A stretch of 19,427 nt of DNA, taken from an uncultured Olsenella sp. (GTDB lineage: Bacteria; Actinomycetota; Coriobacteriia; Coriobacteriales; Atopobiaceae). The stretch is from contig CALCDK010000162.1 of assembly GCA_937900605.1 (NCBI GenBank), positions 1 to 19,427 on the forward strand. The letters run 5' to 3'. Position 1 is the first letter of the stretch; every line of letters starts with the position of its first letter. The translations under genes and the position numbers were made by a program. This document shows positions 7,460-14,912 of the stretch, one piece after another. The notes beneath the pieces are model-generated. The model was not told the DNA's origin, did not search any database, and was given only the letters and a program-made list of their open reading frames with translations.

Positions 7460-7473
7460 GGGGGAGCTAGTGG

Positions 7474-8307
7474 CTAGCCCTTGGCGATGATGCCGAGGGC
7501 ACCGAGGGCGACGCCGAGAACCAGGACGATGAAGATCGCCTTGGTGGAGGTCATGCCCTTCCTGCCGAGGAGCCAGTACACGAAGCCGACGATGGCCGCG
7601 GGGACGAGCTTCGGGCAGATGGTGTTCAGGATGCCCTGAATGTCGACGACGACGCCGCCGATGTTCGGGGTGACCGGAATCACGATGCCGACGTTGGTGG
7701 CGACGAGCGCGCCGACCATGAAGACGCCCATGACGCAGGCGGCGTCGGTGATGGCGTTCAGCTTGTCAGACATGGTCGTGACGAGCTTCATGCCCTCCTC
7801 GTAGGCGATGTAGGTCTGCTTGCAGCGGAACCAGTCGACCACGATGTTGACGGCAACCCAGATGAAGATGCCGAGGGGGTTGCCCTGCATGGCCATGTTG
7901 GCGGCCAGGGCGCCGAAGATGGTCGGCAGCAGGGAGCCGAAGATGGAGTCGCCGATGGAGGCGAGCGGGCCCATCAGGCCGGTCTTGATGCCGGCGACGG
8001 CGTCCTTGGCCTGAACACCGTCGGTCTCCTGGAGGGCCAGGTCGATACCGGTGACGATGGTGTTCAGGAAGTTGGAGGTGTTGAAGAACGGAGTGACCTC
8101 CATCTTCGCCATCTCACGCAGCTCGGGCGTGTCGTCGCCATAGAGCTTGCGCAGGGTCGGCAGCATGATCCACAGGTAGCCGGAGTGCTGCATGCGCTCG
8201 TAGTTCCAACCAGCCTGGAAGGCAACGAGGTTACGGGTGTTGATCTGGCGGAAGTCTTCCTTCTGGAGCTTGTAGCCAGTGGTGCCGTTCGGAAGCTTAG
8301 AGCTCAT
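7474..8307 (-). CDS. PTS system mannose-family IID component
   Basis: This 277-residue inner-membrane component, with IIC, forms the sugar channel of a mannose-family (Man/Sor/Aga) phosphotransferase system. Family landmarks are the N-terminal amphipathic part (NLVAFQAGWNYERMQHSGYLWIMLPTLRKLYGDD), the FFNTSNFLNTIVTGIDLALQE block, and GIKTGLMGPLASIGDSIFGSLLPTIFGALA. Hydrophobic helices close the protein (YWLLGRKG, then AIFIVLVLGVALGALGIIAKG). The start at 8307 is chosen because AGGAGGA lies 8 bases upstream; it overlaps the IIC stop by 11 bases, implying coupled translation and equal amounts of the two membrane partners. Confidence 0.95.
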   Translation of the reverse strand: MSSKLPNGTTGYKLQKEDFRQINTRNLVAFQAGWNYERMQHSGYLWIMLPTLRKLYGDDTPELREMAKMEVTPFFNTSNFLNTIVTGIDLALQETDGVQAKDAVAGIKTGLMGPLASIGDSIFGSLLPTIFGALAANMAMQGNPLGIFIWVAVNIVVDWFRCKQTYIAYEEGMKLVTTMSDKLNAITDAACVMGVFMVGALVATNVGIVIPVTPNIGGVVVDIQGILNTICPKLVPAAIVGFVYWLLGRKGMTSTKAIFIVLVLGVALGALGIIAKG

Positions 8308-9205
8308 CGTCGTCATCCTCCTCGATGTTCGAGGCGCCAGCAGCGACGGCGGGCGCAGCCTGAGAGTTGCGCTGGTAGTAGAGGTACGCAAGCGCGAAGC
8401 CGATGAGGGCGATGGTCAGCATGGACAGCGTCTTGAAGCCGCCGGCGATCTCGACGGGGTCGGCACCAAGGGCGGTCACAGCAGCACCAAGGCCGGTGAC
8501 GCTGCCGGAGACGGCAACGATGTTGGCGAAGGCAGTGCCGAAGAGCGCGGTGATGACGAAGCCGAGGATGAGGTAGGCAACGTGCTTCTTGACCGGCAGG
8601 TAACGAAGCAGGATGGCGAAGCCAACGGCCGGCAGGACGCCACCAGCGACGGTCAGGCCCTGGCCGAGCCAGGCAAGCGGGCCGTTAAGGGCGTTGACGA
8701 TGAACTCGACGAGGCCCTGGCCGAAGCAGAGGGCCAGACAGACGGGCAGCGCACGGGAGAGCATCCAGGACACACCACCGAGCAGGTAGTGGACGTTGAA
8801 GGCCTTCCAGTTCATGTTGTCGACATCGGTGTCGCACTTGTGGCCGAAGAAGGTGTTGGCGAAGCGGGCGAGGATGTCGGTGTAGACCAGCAGGGCAGCG
8901 ACGGGCACGCCGATGGCGGCCAGGGCAGCCTGGGGATCCATGTTGGCGCCGACGGCGAAGGCCGTGGCCATGACGGTGCCGGAGTTGGCATCGACACGAG
9001 AGGCACCACCAAAGGTACCGACGCCGAGAATCATGAGCTGCATGGAGCCGCCGATGAAGAGGCCCGTGGTGACGTCGCCCATGATCAGGCCGGAGATGAG
9101 GCCCGCGAAGACGGCGGAACCGGCGGACGTGTACGGACCGAGCTCATCCATGATCTGGTAAGCCGAGTACAGCGTCAGCAGGAGAATCTGCCACCAAGCA
9201 AACAT
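8297..9205 (-). CDS. PTS system mannose-family IIC component
   Basis: This 302-residue polytopic membrane protein is the IIC half of the sugar channel. It has typical motifs: YQIMDELGPYTSAGSAVFAGLISGLIMGD, LFIGGSMQLMILGVGTFGG and a run of further hydrophobic helices to about residue 275. The C-terminus is unusually acidic (EEDDDDEL). The start is ATG 9205 with GGGAGG 6 bases upstream; a TTG two codons earlier would sit on top of that site. A 107-base gap separates it from IIB, but it overlaps IID. Substrate cannot be read from the sequence; the GH35 neighbour points to a galactose-containing sugar. Confidence 0.95.
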   Translation of the reverse strand: MFAWWQILLLTLYSAYQIMDELGPYTSAGSAVFAGLISGLIMGDVTTGLFIGGSMQLMILGVGTFGGASRVDANSGTVMATAFAVGANMDPQAALAAIGVPVAALLVYTDILARFANTFFGHKCDTDVDNMNWKAFNVHYLLGGVSWMLSRALPVCLALCFGQGLVEFIVNALNGPLAWLGQGLTVAGGVLPAVGFAILLRYLPVKKHVAYLILGFVITALFGTAFANIVAVSGSVTGLGAAVTALGADPVEIAGGFKTLSMLTIALIGFALAYLYYQRNSQAAPAVAAGASNIEEDDDDEL

Positions 9206-9256
9206 GTTCAACCTCCCTTTCTAAGTGATACATACGAAAGACTTGTACGTGCTGCT

Positions 9257-9292
9257 GCCGAATCCCGCGCGCTCCCATACACGGGGCTCGGC
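9257..9292 (-). promoter_or_regulatory. hairpin in the IIB/IIC intercistronic gap
   Basis: The 107-base gap between IIB and IIC holds an imperfect hairpin: GCCGA (9257-9261) with TCGGC (9288-9292), then, inside a small internal loop, CCC with GGG. There is no U tract, so it is more likely an RNA stability or processing element than a terminator. No convincing promoter is seen in this gap. Confidence 0.35.
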
Positions 9293-9312
9293 GCATTGCC
9301 AAATGGGATGAG

Positions 9313-9777
9313 CTAGACGGTGAAGTCCGACGGGGTGTCAGACGGGACCATCTGCGCGTAGAGCTTCACGCCCTTGGACTGAAGCTGCTGGAAGGCGGCG
9401 ATGTCGCCCTCGTCCAGGCCGATGTTGCGGCCCACGCGCTTCACCTCGTTCATGCTGGACATGTTGCCCACGTTGATCTCGGCGAGGTCGACACCGGCCT
9501 CGATGAGTCGCAGCAGGGTCTCCGGCTTCTTGGCCAGGATGAACAGGCGCTGAGCGTCGTACTTGCCTGCGGCGATGTTGGCAGCGGCCTTCTCCACCGG
9601 AAGCACAGAGAGCTTGACGGTAGCAGGGCACGCCATCCTCAGGACCTGCTTCTGAACGTCGTCGGTGGCAACGTCATCGTCAACGACCATGAAGCGGGAA
9701 ACCTGCTTCGCGTTGGCCCAGAGGTTGGCGACCTGACCGTGGATCAGACGGAAGTCGATGCGGGTTCCAACAATCAT
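9313..9777 (-). CDS. PTS system mannose-family IIB component
   Basis: This 154-residue cytoplasmic phosphocarrier is near the family's usual length. It opens MIVGTRIDFRLIHGQVANLW; H13 in RLIHGQV is the phosphorylated histidine of the IIB(Man) family, which accepts phosphate from IIA and passes it to the sugar at IIC/IID. The remainder (MVVDDDVATDDVQKQVLRMACP, LFILAKKPETLLRLIEAGVDLAEINVGNM) fits the Rossmann-like IIB fold. The start at 9777 is set by a near-perfect GAGGAGGTG 6 bases upstream. It follows the GH35 gene by 16 bases. No IIA domain is fused to it. Confidence 0.95.
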   Translation of the reverse strand: MIVGTRIDFRLIHGQVANLWANAKQVSRFMVVDDDVATDDVQKQVLRMACPATVKLSVLPVEKAAANIAAGKYDAQRLFILAKKPETLLRLIEAGVDLAEINVGNMSSMNEVKRVGRNIGLDEGDIAAFQQLQSKGVKLYAQMVPSDTPSDFTV

Positions 9778-9793
9778 TACATTCACCTCCTCG

Positions 9794-11575
9794 TTAGGAA
9801 ATCTCTTGGATGATGGCGTGAGATCGCAGGGAGATACGATCCGCGGCCACACCCTCGGTCTCGAACAGCTCGACAACGTTCCTGCCGGCCTTGAGCAGGC
9901 CATGGGGAACGTAGAGCGTCATGATGGGGCCGTCCTGCCAGTAGCGGCCGATGTTGAAGCCGTTAACGAAGACGACGCCCTTGCCGAAGCCCGTGGTGTC
10001 CACGTAGGTGTCCTTGGGCTCGGCGAGGTCGAACTCGAAGCGGTGGAACGCGGGCGTGCCCTCGTCCCAGCCGGCGGAGTAGTCAAGGGAGGAGAGATCG
10101 TCGAGCGGCAGGCAGTACTGCTCCCAGCCGGTGACGAAGTGGAAGTCGGCGCAGACGCCGGTGCGAATGCCCTTGCGCTGCGAGTCGGCGAGGAGCTTGT
10201 GGCCGTAGTTGACGCGGCCCATGTTCTCGACCAGGACGTCCAGGCGGTTGTGCTCCTCCGGGAGCGCGACCATGACGTCCTCGCCGATCTCCTCCTGGTA
10301 CTGGGTGGCGACGAGCTTGCCCTCGACGAAGACCTGAGCCCTGTCGCGGGCGTCGATGACGCGGATGCGCTCCTCGTCGTCCTTGTCGCGCTCGATGCTG
10401 GTGCGGTAGAGGACGTAGCCGTAGTCCTGGCCGAGGTCCTCCATGCACTGTGGGTAGAACGAGCGCTGGGGCTCGCTGAGGTTGTCGAGGTTCTGGAACA
10501 GGCCGGTGCGAGCGGCGACCGGGACGTCGAGGAGCTCGAAGGAGTCCTTGGTGAGGGGCTCGTGCTGCTCGACCTCGGGGTACAGCTCGTGGACCATGCG
10601 CTGCAGGCAGAAGTACTTCTCGGTGGGGTTGCCCTGCTCGTCGAGGGGCGCGTCGTAGTCGTAGGAGGTGACCTGCGGCAGGTCGTGCGCCTGGCGGGCG
10701 GAGCAGCCGTTCATGAAGCCGAAGTTGGTGCCGCCGTGGAACATGTAGAGGTTCACGCTGCCGCCCAGCTCGAGGGCCTCGCGGACGGAGTCGGCGAGCT
10801 CCTGCGGGTCGCGGCGGACGACGGGCTCGCGGTAGCGGTTGAACCAGCCGTCCCAGAACTCCATGCACATGAGCGGCCAGGTCTTGCCGTGCTCGTCCAT
10901 GAAGGCCTTGAGGGCCTCGAAGTTCTGGCCGGCACGGCTGCCGAAGTTGCCGGTGCACAGCACGTCGTCGTCGATGAGAGTGCCGGCGCGCAGGCAGCCG
11001 CGCCAGGGGCCGTCGGAGGTGCACAGCGGGACGGTGACGCCGCGCTCGCGCATGAGGTCGCGGATGGAGCGCAGGTAGTCCTTGTCCTCGCAGTAGGAGC
11101 CGTACTCGTTCTCCACCTGCATCATGATGATGTTGCCGCCGTGGTCGACCTGGCGCGGGACCAGGTGGGCCATGAGCTCGTCATACCAGCTGGCGACGTG
11201 GGACAGGAAGCGCGGGTCGTTGGAGCGGATGCGCATGTCGCGCTCGCGCAGCAGCCACGCGGGCATGCCGCCGAACTCCCACTCCGCGCAGATGTACGGC
11301 GAGGGACGGACGATGACCCACAGGCCGAGCTCGGCTGCGAGGTCGAGGAAGGCGTCCAGGTCGTGGTCGCCGGAGAAGTCGAAGACGCCCTGCTCGCGCT
11401 CGTGCGCGTTCCAGGCGACGTAGGTCTCGACCGTGTTAAAGCCGAGGGCCTTGAGGTTGTAGAGGGAGTGACGCCAGTCCTCGTGGTTGACGCGCCAGTA
11501 GTGGATGGAGCCGGACAGGATCGTGAACGGCTCTCCATCCAGCAGGAACTGGTCCTTGACTTCAAACGAGTGCAC
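9794..11575 (-). CDS. bgaC: glycoside hydrolase family 35 beta-galactosidase, BgaC-like
   Basis: This 593-residue enzyme is close to the 595 residues of Streptococcus pneumoniae BgaC, which cleaves terminal Gal-beta-1,3-GlcNAc. The catalytic barrel comes first (ILSGSIHYWRV, FNTVETYVAWNAHE, IVRPSPYICAEWEFGG). The acid/base is E157 in QVENEYGSY and the nucleophile E239 in CMEFWDGWFNRYREP. YMFHGGTNFGFMNG follows, and then C-terminal jelly-roll domains (DRAQVFVEGK, VENMGRVNYGHKL, GKGVVFVNGFNIGRYW). No signal peptide is seen, so it should act inside the cell on sugar brought in by the PTS. The GTG start at 11575 has AAGGAAGG 7 bases upstream and gives an N-terminus like BgaC (MHSFEVKDQFLLDGEPF). 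ATG 11605 has no ribosome site. It is the first gene of the bga-PTS operon. Confidence 0.94.
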   Translation of the reverse strand: MHSFEVKDQFLLDGEPFTILSGSIHYWRVNHEDWRHSLYNLKALGFNTVETYVAWNAHEREQGVFDFSGDHDLDAFLDLAAELGLWVIVRPSPYICAEWEFGGMPAWLLRERDMRIRSNDPRFLSHVASWYDELMAHLVPRQVDHGGNIIMMQVENEYGSYCEDKDYLRSIRDLMRERGVTVPLCTSDGPWRGCLRAGTLIDDDVLCTGNFGSRAGQNFEALKAFMDEHGKTWPLMCMEFWDGWFNRYREPVVRRDPQELADSVREALELGGSVNLYMFHGGTNFGFMNGCSARQAHDLPQVTSYDYDAPLDEQGNPTEKYFCLQRMVHELYPEVEQHEPLTKDSFELLDVPVAARTGLFQNLDNLSEPQRSFYPQCMEDLGQDYGYVLYRTSIERDKDDEERIRVIDARDRAQVFVEGKLVATQYQEEIGEDVMVALPEEHNRLDVLVENMGRVNYGHKLLADSQRKGIRTGVCADFHFVTGWEQYCLPLDDLSSLDYSAGWDEGTPAFHRFEFDLAEPKDTYVDTTGFGKGVVFVNGFNIGRYWQDGPIMTLYVPHGLLKAGRNVVELFETEGVAADRISLRSHAIIQEIS

Positions 11576-11632
11576 GAGGCGACCTTCCTTCTCCCCCGCC
11601 CGCATGCCGGCCGACAGGCCGTCTCAAGTGCG

Positions 11633-11648
11633 GGTTAGTATATTAACC
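11633..11648. promoter_or_regulatory. operator-like palindrome at the bga transcription start
   Basis: GGTTAnTATAnTAACC is a 16-base near-palindrome (only the two n positions break symmetry) lying just downstream of the bga -10. A third copy of the half-site, GGTTAGT on the minus strand, occurs at 11689-11695 just upstream of the -35. The size and symmetry suit a GntR/HutC dimer. Assignment to the GntR protein at 5997-6713 is inference. Confidence 0.55.
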
Positions 11649-11655
11649 GGGAATC

Positions 11656-11684
11656 ATTATAAGTGGAGGTTTTGCGAACGACAA
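11656..11684 (-). promoter_or_regulatory. promoter of the bga-PTS operon
   Basis: On the minus strand a -35 TTGTCG (11679-11684) is followed, after exactly 17 bases, by a consensus -10 TATAAT (11656-11661). Predicted start is near 11649, leaving a leader of about 75 bases before the GTG of the beta-galactosidase. Half-sites of the GGTTA repeat flank it on both sides. Confidence 0.75.
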
Positions 11685-11804
11685 GCCGACTAACCAGAGA
11701 CCTCTGAACGGTAGGTTTTTGTCTGCAAACGGTATTTCCGCAGGTAGAGCGATTGTCCTAAATCGTTTGAGTTCCCTGTGTGGTATTTCTTTTCGAGACC
11801 ACTT

Positions 11805-11832
11805 TTTTCACACACGTGAAATCTGCTATTAT
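11805..11832 (+). promoter_or_regulatory. distal galK promoter with overlapping inverted repeat
   Basis: TTTTCA (11805-11810), a 16-base spacer and an extended -10 TGC-TATTAT (11824-11832) form a plausible plus-strand promoter about 135 bases before galK. The spacer holds the inverted repeat TTTCAC-ACAC-GTGAAA (11806-11821), placed where a bound repressor would block polymerase. Confidence 0.5.
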
Positions 11833-11900
11833 ATTCATTTTTTGCCGCATGTCGTGGTATCTGACTTCTTATACCAGAGCCACCAAGCCTTGCGCCACCT

Positions 11901-11931
11901 GGGACAGCGTCCCGGCGCCCCTTCCTATAAT
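11901..11931 (+). promoter_or_regulatory. proximal galK promoter
   Basis: There is a consensus -10 TATAAT (11926-11931), with GGGACA (11901-11906) as a weak -35 at a 19-base spacing. The start would be near 11938. A small hairpin GCGCC-TGAG-GGCGC (11941-11954) lies in the leader before the ribosome site GGAAGGAGA. Confidence 0.55.
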
Positions 11932-11976
11932 GGTCGCAACGCGCCTGAGGGCGCACCCCACGCGGAAGGAGAGCGC

Positions 11977-13164
11977 ATGAGCGCACCGATCGACGAGCTG
12001 CTCACACACTTCGACGAGCGCTTCGGAACCCAGGGGAGGCGGATGCTTGCCGTCCACGCCCCCGCCCGCACCGAGATCGCCGGAAACCACACCGACCACG
12101 AGGGCGGCGACGTCATCGGCGGCGCCCTGGACGCCGCGATCACCGCGGTCTGCGCCCCCAATGGCACCATGGTCGCCAACGTCGAGAGCATCGGCTGGGA
12201 GCCCTTCTCGGTGGACCTGACCGACCTCGCGCCCAGGGAGGCCGAGCACGTCACCACCGCGTCGCTGCTGCGCGGCATGGCGGCCCAGCTGGCCGAGGCC
12301 GGCCGCGAGCCCCAGGGCTTCGACCTGGTCATGACGAGCACCATCCCCGGCGGCTCGGGCCTGTCCTCCTCCGCCGCCGTCGAGCTGGCCTTCGGCCGCG
12401 CCATGGAGGCGCTGTGGGAGGGCGAGCCCGTCGACGCCGTGACCATGGCGCAGATGGCCCAGCGCGCCGAGAACGAGTGGTTCGGCAAGCCGTGCGGCCT
12501 TCTCGACCAGCTCAGCGAGGCCCTCGGCGGCCTGGCGCACATGGGCTTCGCCGACCCCGCCCAGCCCACCAGCGAGAAGCTCGAGTTCGACTTCGAGGCC
12601 GCCGGCTACGCGGTCTGCCTCGTCTACCTGGGCTGCGACCACTCGGCGCTCACCCACGAGTACGCCGCCGTCCCCGCCGAGATGACCCAGGTCGCGCGCG
12701 CGTTCGGCGCCGGGCGCCTCTGCGAGGTGGACCCCGCCGAGTTCGAGGCCCGCATCGGCGAGCTGCGCGCCGAGCTGGGCGACCGACCCGTCCTGAGGGC
12801 CCTGCACTACTGGGAGGAGAACGACCTCGTCGCCGAGCGCTGGGACGCCCTGCGCGGCGGCGACGTCGACGCCTTCCTCGCCGCCACCCGCGCGTCCGGC
12901 GCGAGCTCGGCCATGTTCCTGCAGAACGTCTCGTGCGGCGGCAACGACCAGCCCGCCATGGTGGCGCTGGCGCTGGCCGAGCGCATCCTGGCCGGCCGCG
13001 GCGCCTGCCGCATCCACGGCGGCGGCTTCGGCGGCAGCATCCAGGCGTTCGTGCCGCTCGACCTCGTCGACGAGTTCTGCGAGCGCATGGACCGCTGCTA
13101 CGGCGAGGGCGCGTGCCGCCGCTACCGCATCGTCTCCGAGGGGGCTGGTGCGCAGTGGCTGTAG
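11977..13164 (+). CDS. galK: galactokinase (GHMP kinase family)
   Basis: This 395-residue cytoplasmic kinase phosphorylates galactose at C1 with ATP, the first Leloir step. GHMP motifs are ARTEIAGNHTDHEGG (residues 30-44), the phosphate loop PGGSGLSSSAA (124-134), the catalytic base region CGLLDQLSEALGG (D177) and HGGGFGGSIQAF (347-358). The sugar-binding motif is GNHTD rather than the usual GEHTD, so the Glu that contacts galactose in classical GalK is Asn. This marks a divergent branch, but the gene's pairing with galT supports galactose as substrate. ATG 11977 has GGAAGGAGA just upstream. It is divergent from the bga operon and overlaps galT by 10 bases. Confidence 0.9.
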   Translation: MSAPIDELLTHFDERFGTQGRRMLAVHAPARTEIAGNHTDHEGGDVIGGALDAAITAVCAPNGTMVANVESIGWEPFSVDLTDLAPREAEHVTTASLLRGMAAQLAEAGREPQGFDLVMTSTIPGGSGLSSSAAVELAFGRAMEALWEGEPVDAVTMAQMAQRAENEWFGKPCGLLDQLSEALGGLAHMGFADPAQPTSEKLEFDFEAAGYAVCLVYLGCDHSALTHEYAAVPAEMTQVARAFGAGRLCEVDPAEFEARIGELRAELGDRPVLRALHYWEENDLVAERWDALRGGDVDAFLAATRASGASSAMFLQNVSCGGNDQPAMVALALAERILAGRGACRIHGGGFGGSIQAFVPLDLVDEFCERMDRCYGEGACRRYRIVSEGAGAQWL

Positions 13165-14753
13165 CGCAGCTGGTCCGCGACGCCGAGACGGTCGTCGCAT
13201 ACGCGATCGCGCACTCCCTCGTCGACCCGCGCGACGCGCGCTGGGCCTACAACGCCGTGCTCGACGCCGTGGGCGCCGCCGGCCCCGGCCCCGACGCCCT
13301 GGCCTCCGGCCGCGACCGCGAGCCCCGCTGCGCCGAGGACGCCCTGGCCATGCTCGGCGGCGACGCGCGCGCCGAGGTCCTCGAGGCCCCGCTGGAGCGC
13401 CTGGCGCAGGTCGCCGTCGACAACGGCCGCGAGGAGGACACCCCCTCCGGCCGCGACCGCGTCCAGACCGAGGTCATGGGCCGCCTGACGCCGCGACCCT
13501 CCGAGGTCGCGCGCCGCTTCGCCGAGGACTACCGCCGCGGCCCCGCCGAGGCCACCGACGGCTTCTACCGCATGAGCTGCGACGTCCGCTACGTCCGCAA
13601 GGTGGCCATCGCCCGCAACGTGGCATGGACGTCGCCCACCGACTGGGGCGACCTGGAGATCACCATCAACCTCTCCAAGCCCGAGAAGGACCCCAAGGCC
13701 ATCGCCGCGGCGGGCAGCGCGCCCGCGGGCGAGGCGTACCCCGCCTGCCAGCTGTGCCTGGAGAACGAGGGCTACTACGGCCGCGGCGCCGGCGACGCCA
13801 ACGGCGCGCACCCCGCCCGCCAGAACCTGCGCATCGTCCCCATCGAGCTCGGCGGCGAGCCCTGGGGCCTGCAGTACAGCCCCTACGCGTACTTCGAGGA
13901 GCACTGCATCGCGATGAGCGCGTCGCACCGCCCGATGCACGTCGACCGCCAGAACATGGGTCGCCTGCTCGACTTCGTCGACCTTCTCCCCCACTACTTC
14001 GTGGGCTCCAACGCCGACCTGCCCATCGTCGGCGGCTCGATCCTCTCGCACGACCACTTCCAGGGCGGCCGCCACGTCTTCCCGATGATGCGCGCCGAGG
14101 TCCTGGACGAGAGGCCCATGGCCGCGTGGCCCGAGGTCAGCCTGGGCGTCGTGCGCTGGCCCCTCTCGACGCTGCGCCTGCGCTCCGCCGACCGCGGCGC
14201 GCTGCTCGACGCCGCTGACCACGTGCTGGCGGCCTGGCGCGACTGGACCGACGAGTCCGTGGGCGTCGTGGCCCACGACGGCGACGTGGCGCACAACACC
14301 GTCACGCCGGTCGCCCGCCGCGAGGCGGACGGCTCCTACGTGCTGTACCTCGCGCTGCGCTGCAACGTCACCAGCGAGCAGAACCCGCTGGGCGACTTCC
14401 ACCCGCACGCGCAGTGGCACCACATCAAGAAGGAGAACATCGGCCTCATCGAGGTCATGGGCCTCGCGATCCTGCCGCCGCGCCTGGTCGACGAGCTCGG
14501 CCGCGTCGAGGAGCTGCTCGTCGAGGGCGGCGGCGACCTCGCGCAGAGGCTCGCCGACGACCCGCTGACCAGCTCGCACGCGCAGTGGGCGCTCGAGCTG
14601 TCCGAGCGCGGCCCCGTCGACGCCGAGGGTGCACACCGCCTGGTGCGCGACGGCGTGGGCGAGGTGTTCCAGCACGTCCTCGAGGACGCCGGCGTCTTCA
14701 AGTGGGACGAGGCCGGCCGCGCCGCCCAGCAGCGCTTCGTCGACTCCCTGTAG
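13155..14753 (+). CDS. galT: galactose-1-phosphate uridylyltransferase, class II
   Basis: This 532-residue enzyme exchanges UMP between UDP-glucose and galactose-1-phosphate, giving UDP-galactose and glucose-1-phosphate. It belongs to the long class II GalT found in lactobacilli and relatives. The helical N-terminus (QLVRDAETVVAYAIAHSLVDPRDARWAYNAVLDAVG), RFAEDYRRGPAEATDGFYRMSCDVRYVR and the active-site block SNADLPIVGGSILSHDHFQGG (the SHDHFQGG histidines in place of the class I HPHGQ) identify it. The chosen start is GTG 13155, inside the galK end, with GAGGGGG 10 bases upstream; the reading frame is open far upstream but overlaps galK. Translation is likely coupled to galK. No galE follows. 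Confidence 0.94.
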   Translation: MAVAQLVRDAETVVAYAIAHSLVDPRDARWAYNAVLDAVGAAGPGPDALASGRDREPRCAEDALAMLGGDARAEVLEAPLERLAQVAVDNGREEDTPSGRDRVQTEVMGRLTPRPSEVARRFAEDYRRGPAEATDGFYRMSCDVRYVRKVAIARNVAWTSPTDWGDLEITINLSKPEKDPKAIAAAGSAPAGEAYPACQLCLENEGYYGRGAGDANGAHPARQNLRIVPIELGGEPWGLQYSPYAYFEEHCIAMSASHRPMHVDRQNMGRLLDFVDLLPHYFVGSNADLPIVGGSILSHDHFQGGRHVFPMMRAEVLDERPMAAWPEVSLGVVRWPLSTLRLRSADRGALLDAADHVLAAWRDWTDESVGVVAHDGDVAHNTVTPVARREADGSYVLYLALRCNVTSEQNPLGDFHPHAQWHHIKKENIGLIEVMGLAILPPRLVDELGRVEELLVEGGGDLAQRLADDPLTSSHAQWALELSERGPVDAEGAHRLVRDGVGEVFQHVLEDAGVFKWDEAGRAAQQRFVDSL

Positions 14754-14813
14754 CGGCACGGTCGCGTCGCGCCCGCACCACGGGCGGCCCCGCGGCCGCG
14801 TCGTCGCCATCAC

Positions 14814-14850
14814 GGCCCCCTCGCCCCTCACGGCGGCGAGGGGGCCTTTC
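14814..14850 (+). terminator. terminator of galKT
   Basis: A perfect 12-bp stem (GGCCCCCTCGCC at 14814-14825 with GGCGAGGGGGCC at 14835-14846) is followed by TTTCTCG. It lies about 60 bases after the galT stop. Confidence 0.82.
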
Positions 14851-14873
14851 TCGTCGGCCGGGAACGGGGCGAC

Positions 14874-14882
14874 TGGTACCCT
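14874..14882 (+). promoter_or_regulatory. possible promoter of the adenine deaminase gene
   Basis: TGG-TACCCT (14874-14882) resembles an extended -10 motif and lies about 30 bases before the ATG, directly after the galKT terminator. The -35 region is GC-rich and unconvincing. Confidence 0.33.
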
Positions 14883-14912
14883 ATTCGGCAACCACAGACC
14901 GGAGGGAGTGCC

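Noticed and set aside
11576..11605. ATG at 11605 as start of the beta-galactosidase
   Set aside because: No Shine-Dalgarno precedes it, and the AAGGAAGG lies between it and GTG 11575, which gives the BgaC-like N-terminus.
9758..11638. A long plus-strand open frame opposite the GH35 gene
   Set aside because: It is the antisense image of a gene whose catalytic motifs are all recognisable; its product would be Val/Leu/Asp/Glu repeats with no domain.
11780..11808. GTGGT...ACCAC followed by six T as a plus-strand terminator
   Set aside because: The stem is only 5 bp with a 13-base loop, in an AT-rich control region with no upstream plus-strand gene.
11719..11976. In-frame upstream extension of galK through the AT-rich region
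   Set aside because: The extension has no ribosome site and crosses two promoters. The ATG at 11977 has a strong GGAAGGAGA and gives the normal galactokinase N-terminus.
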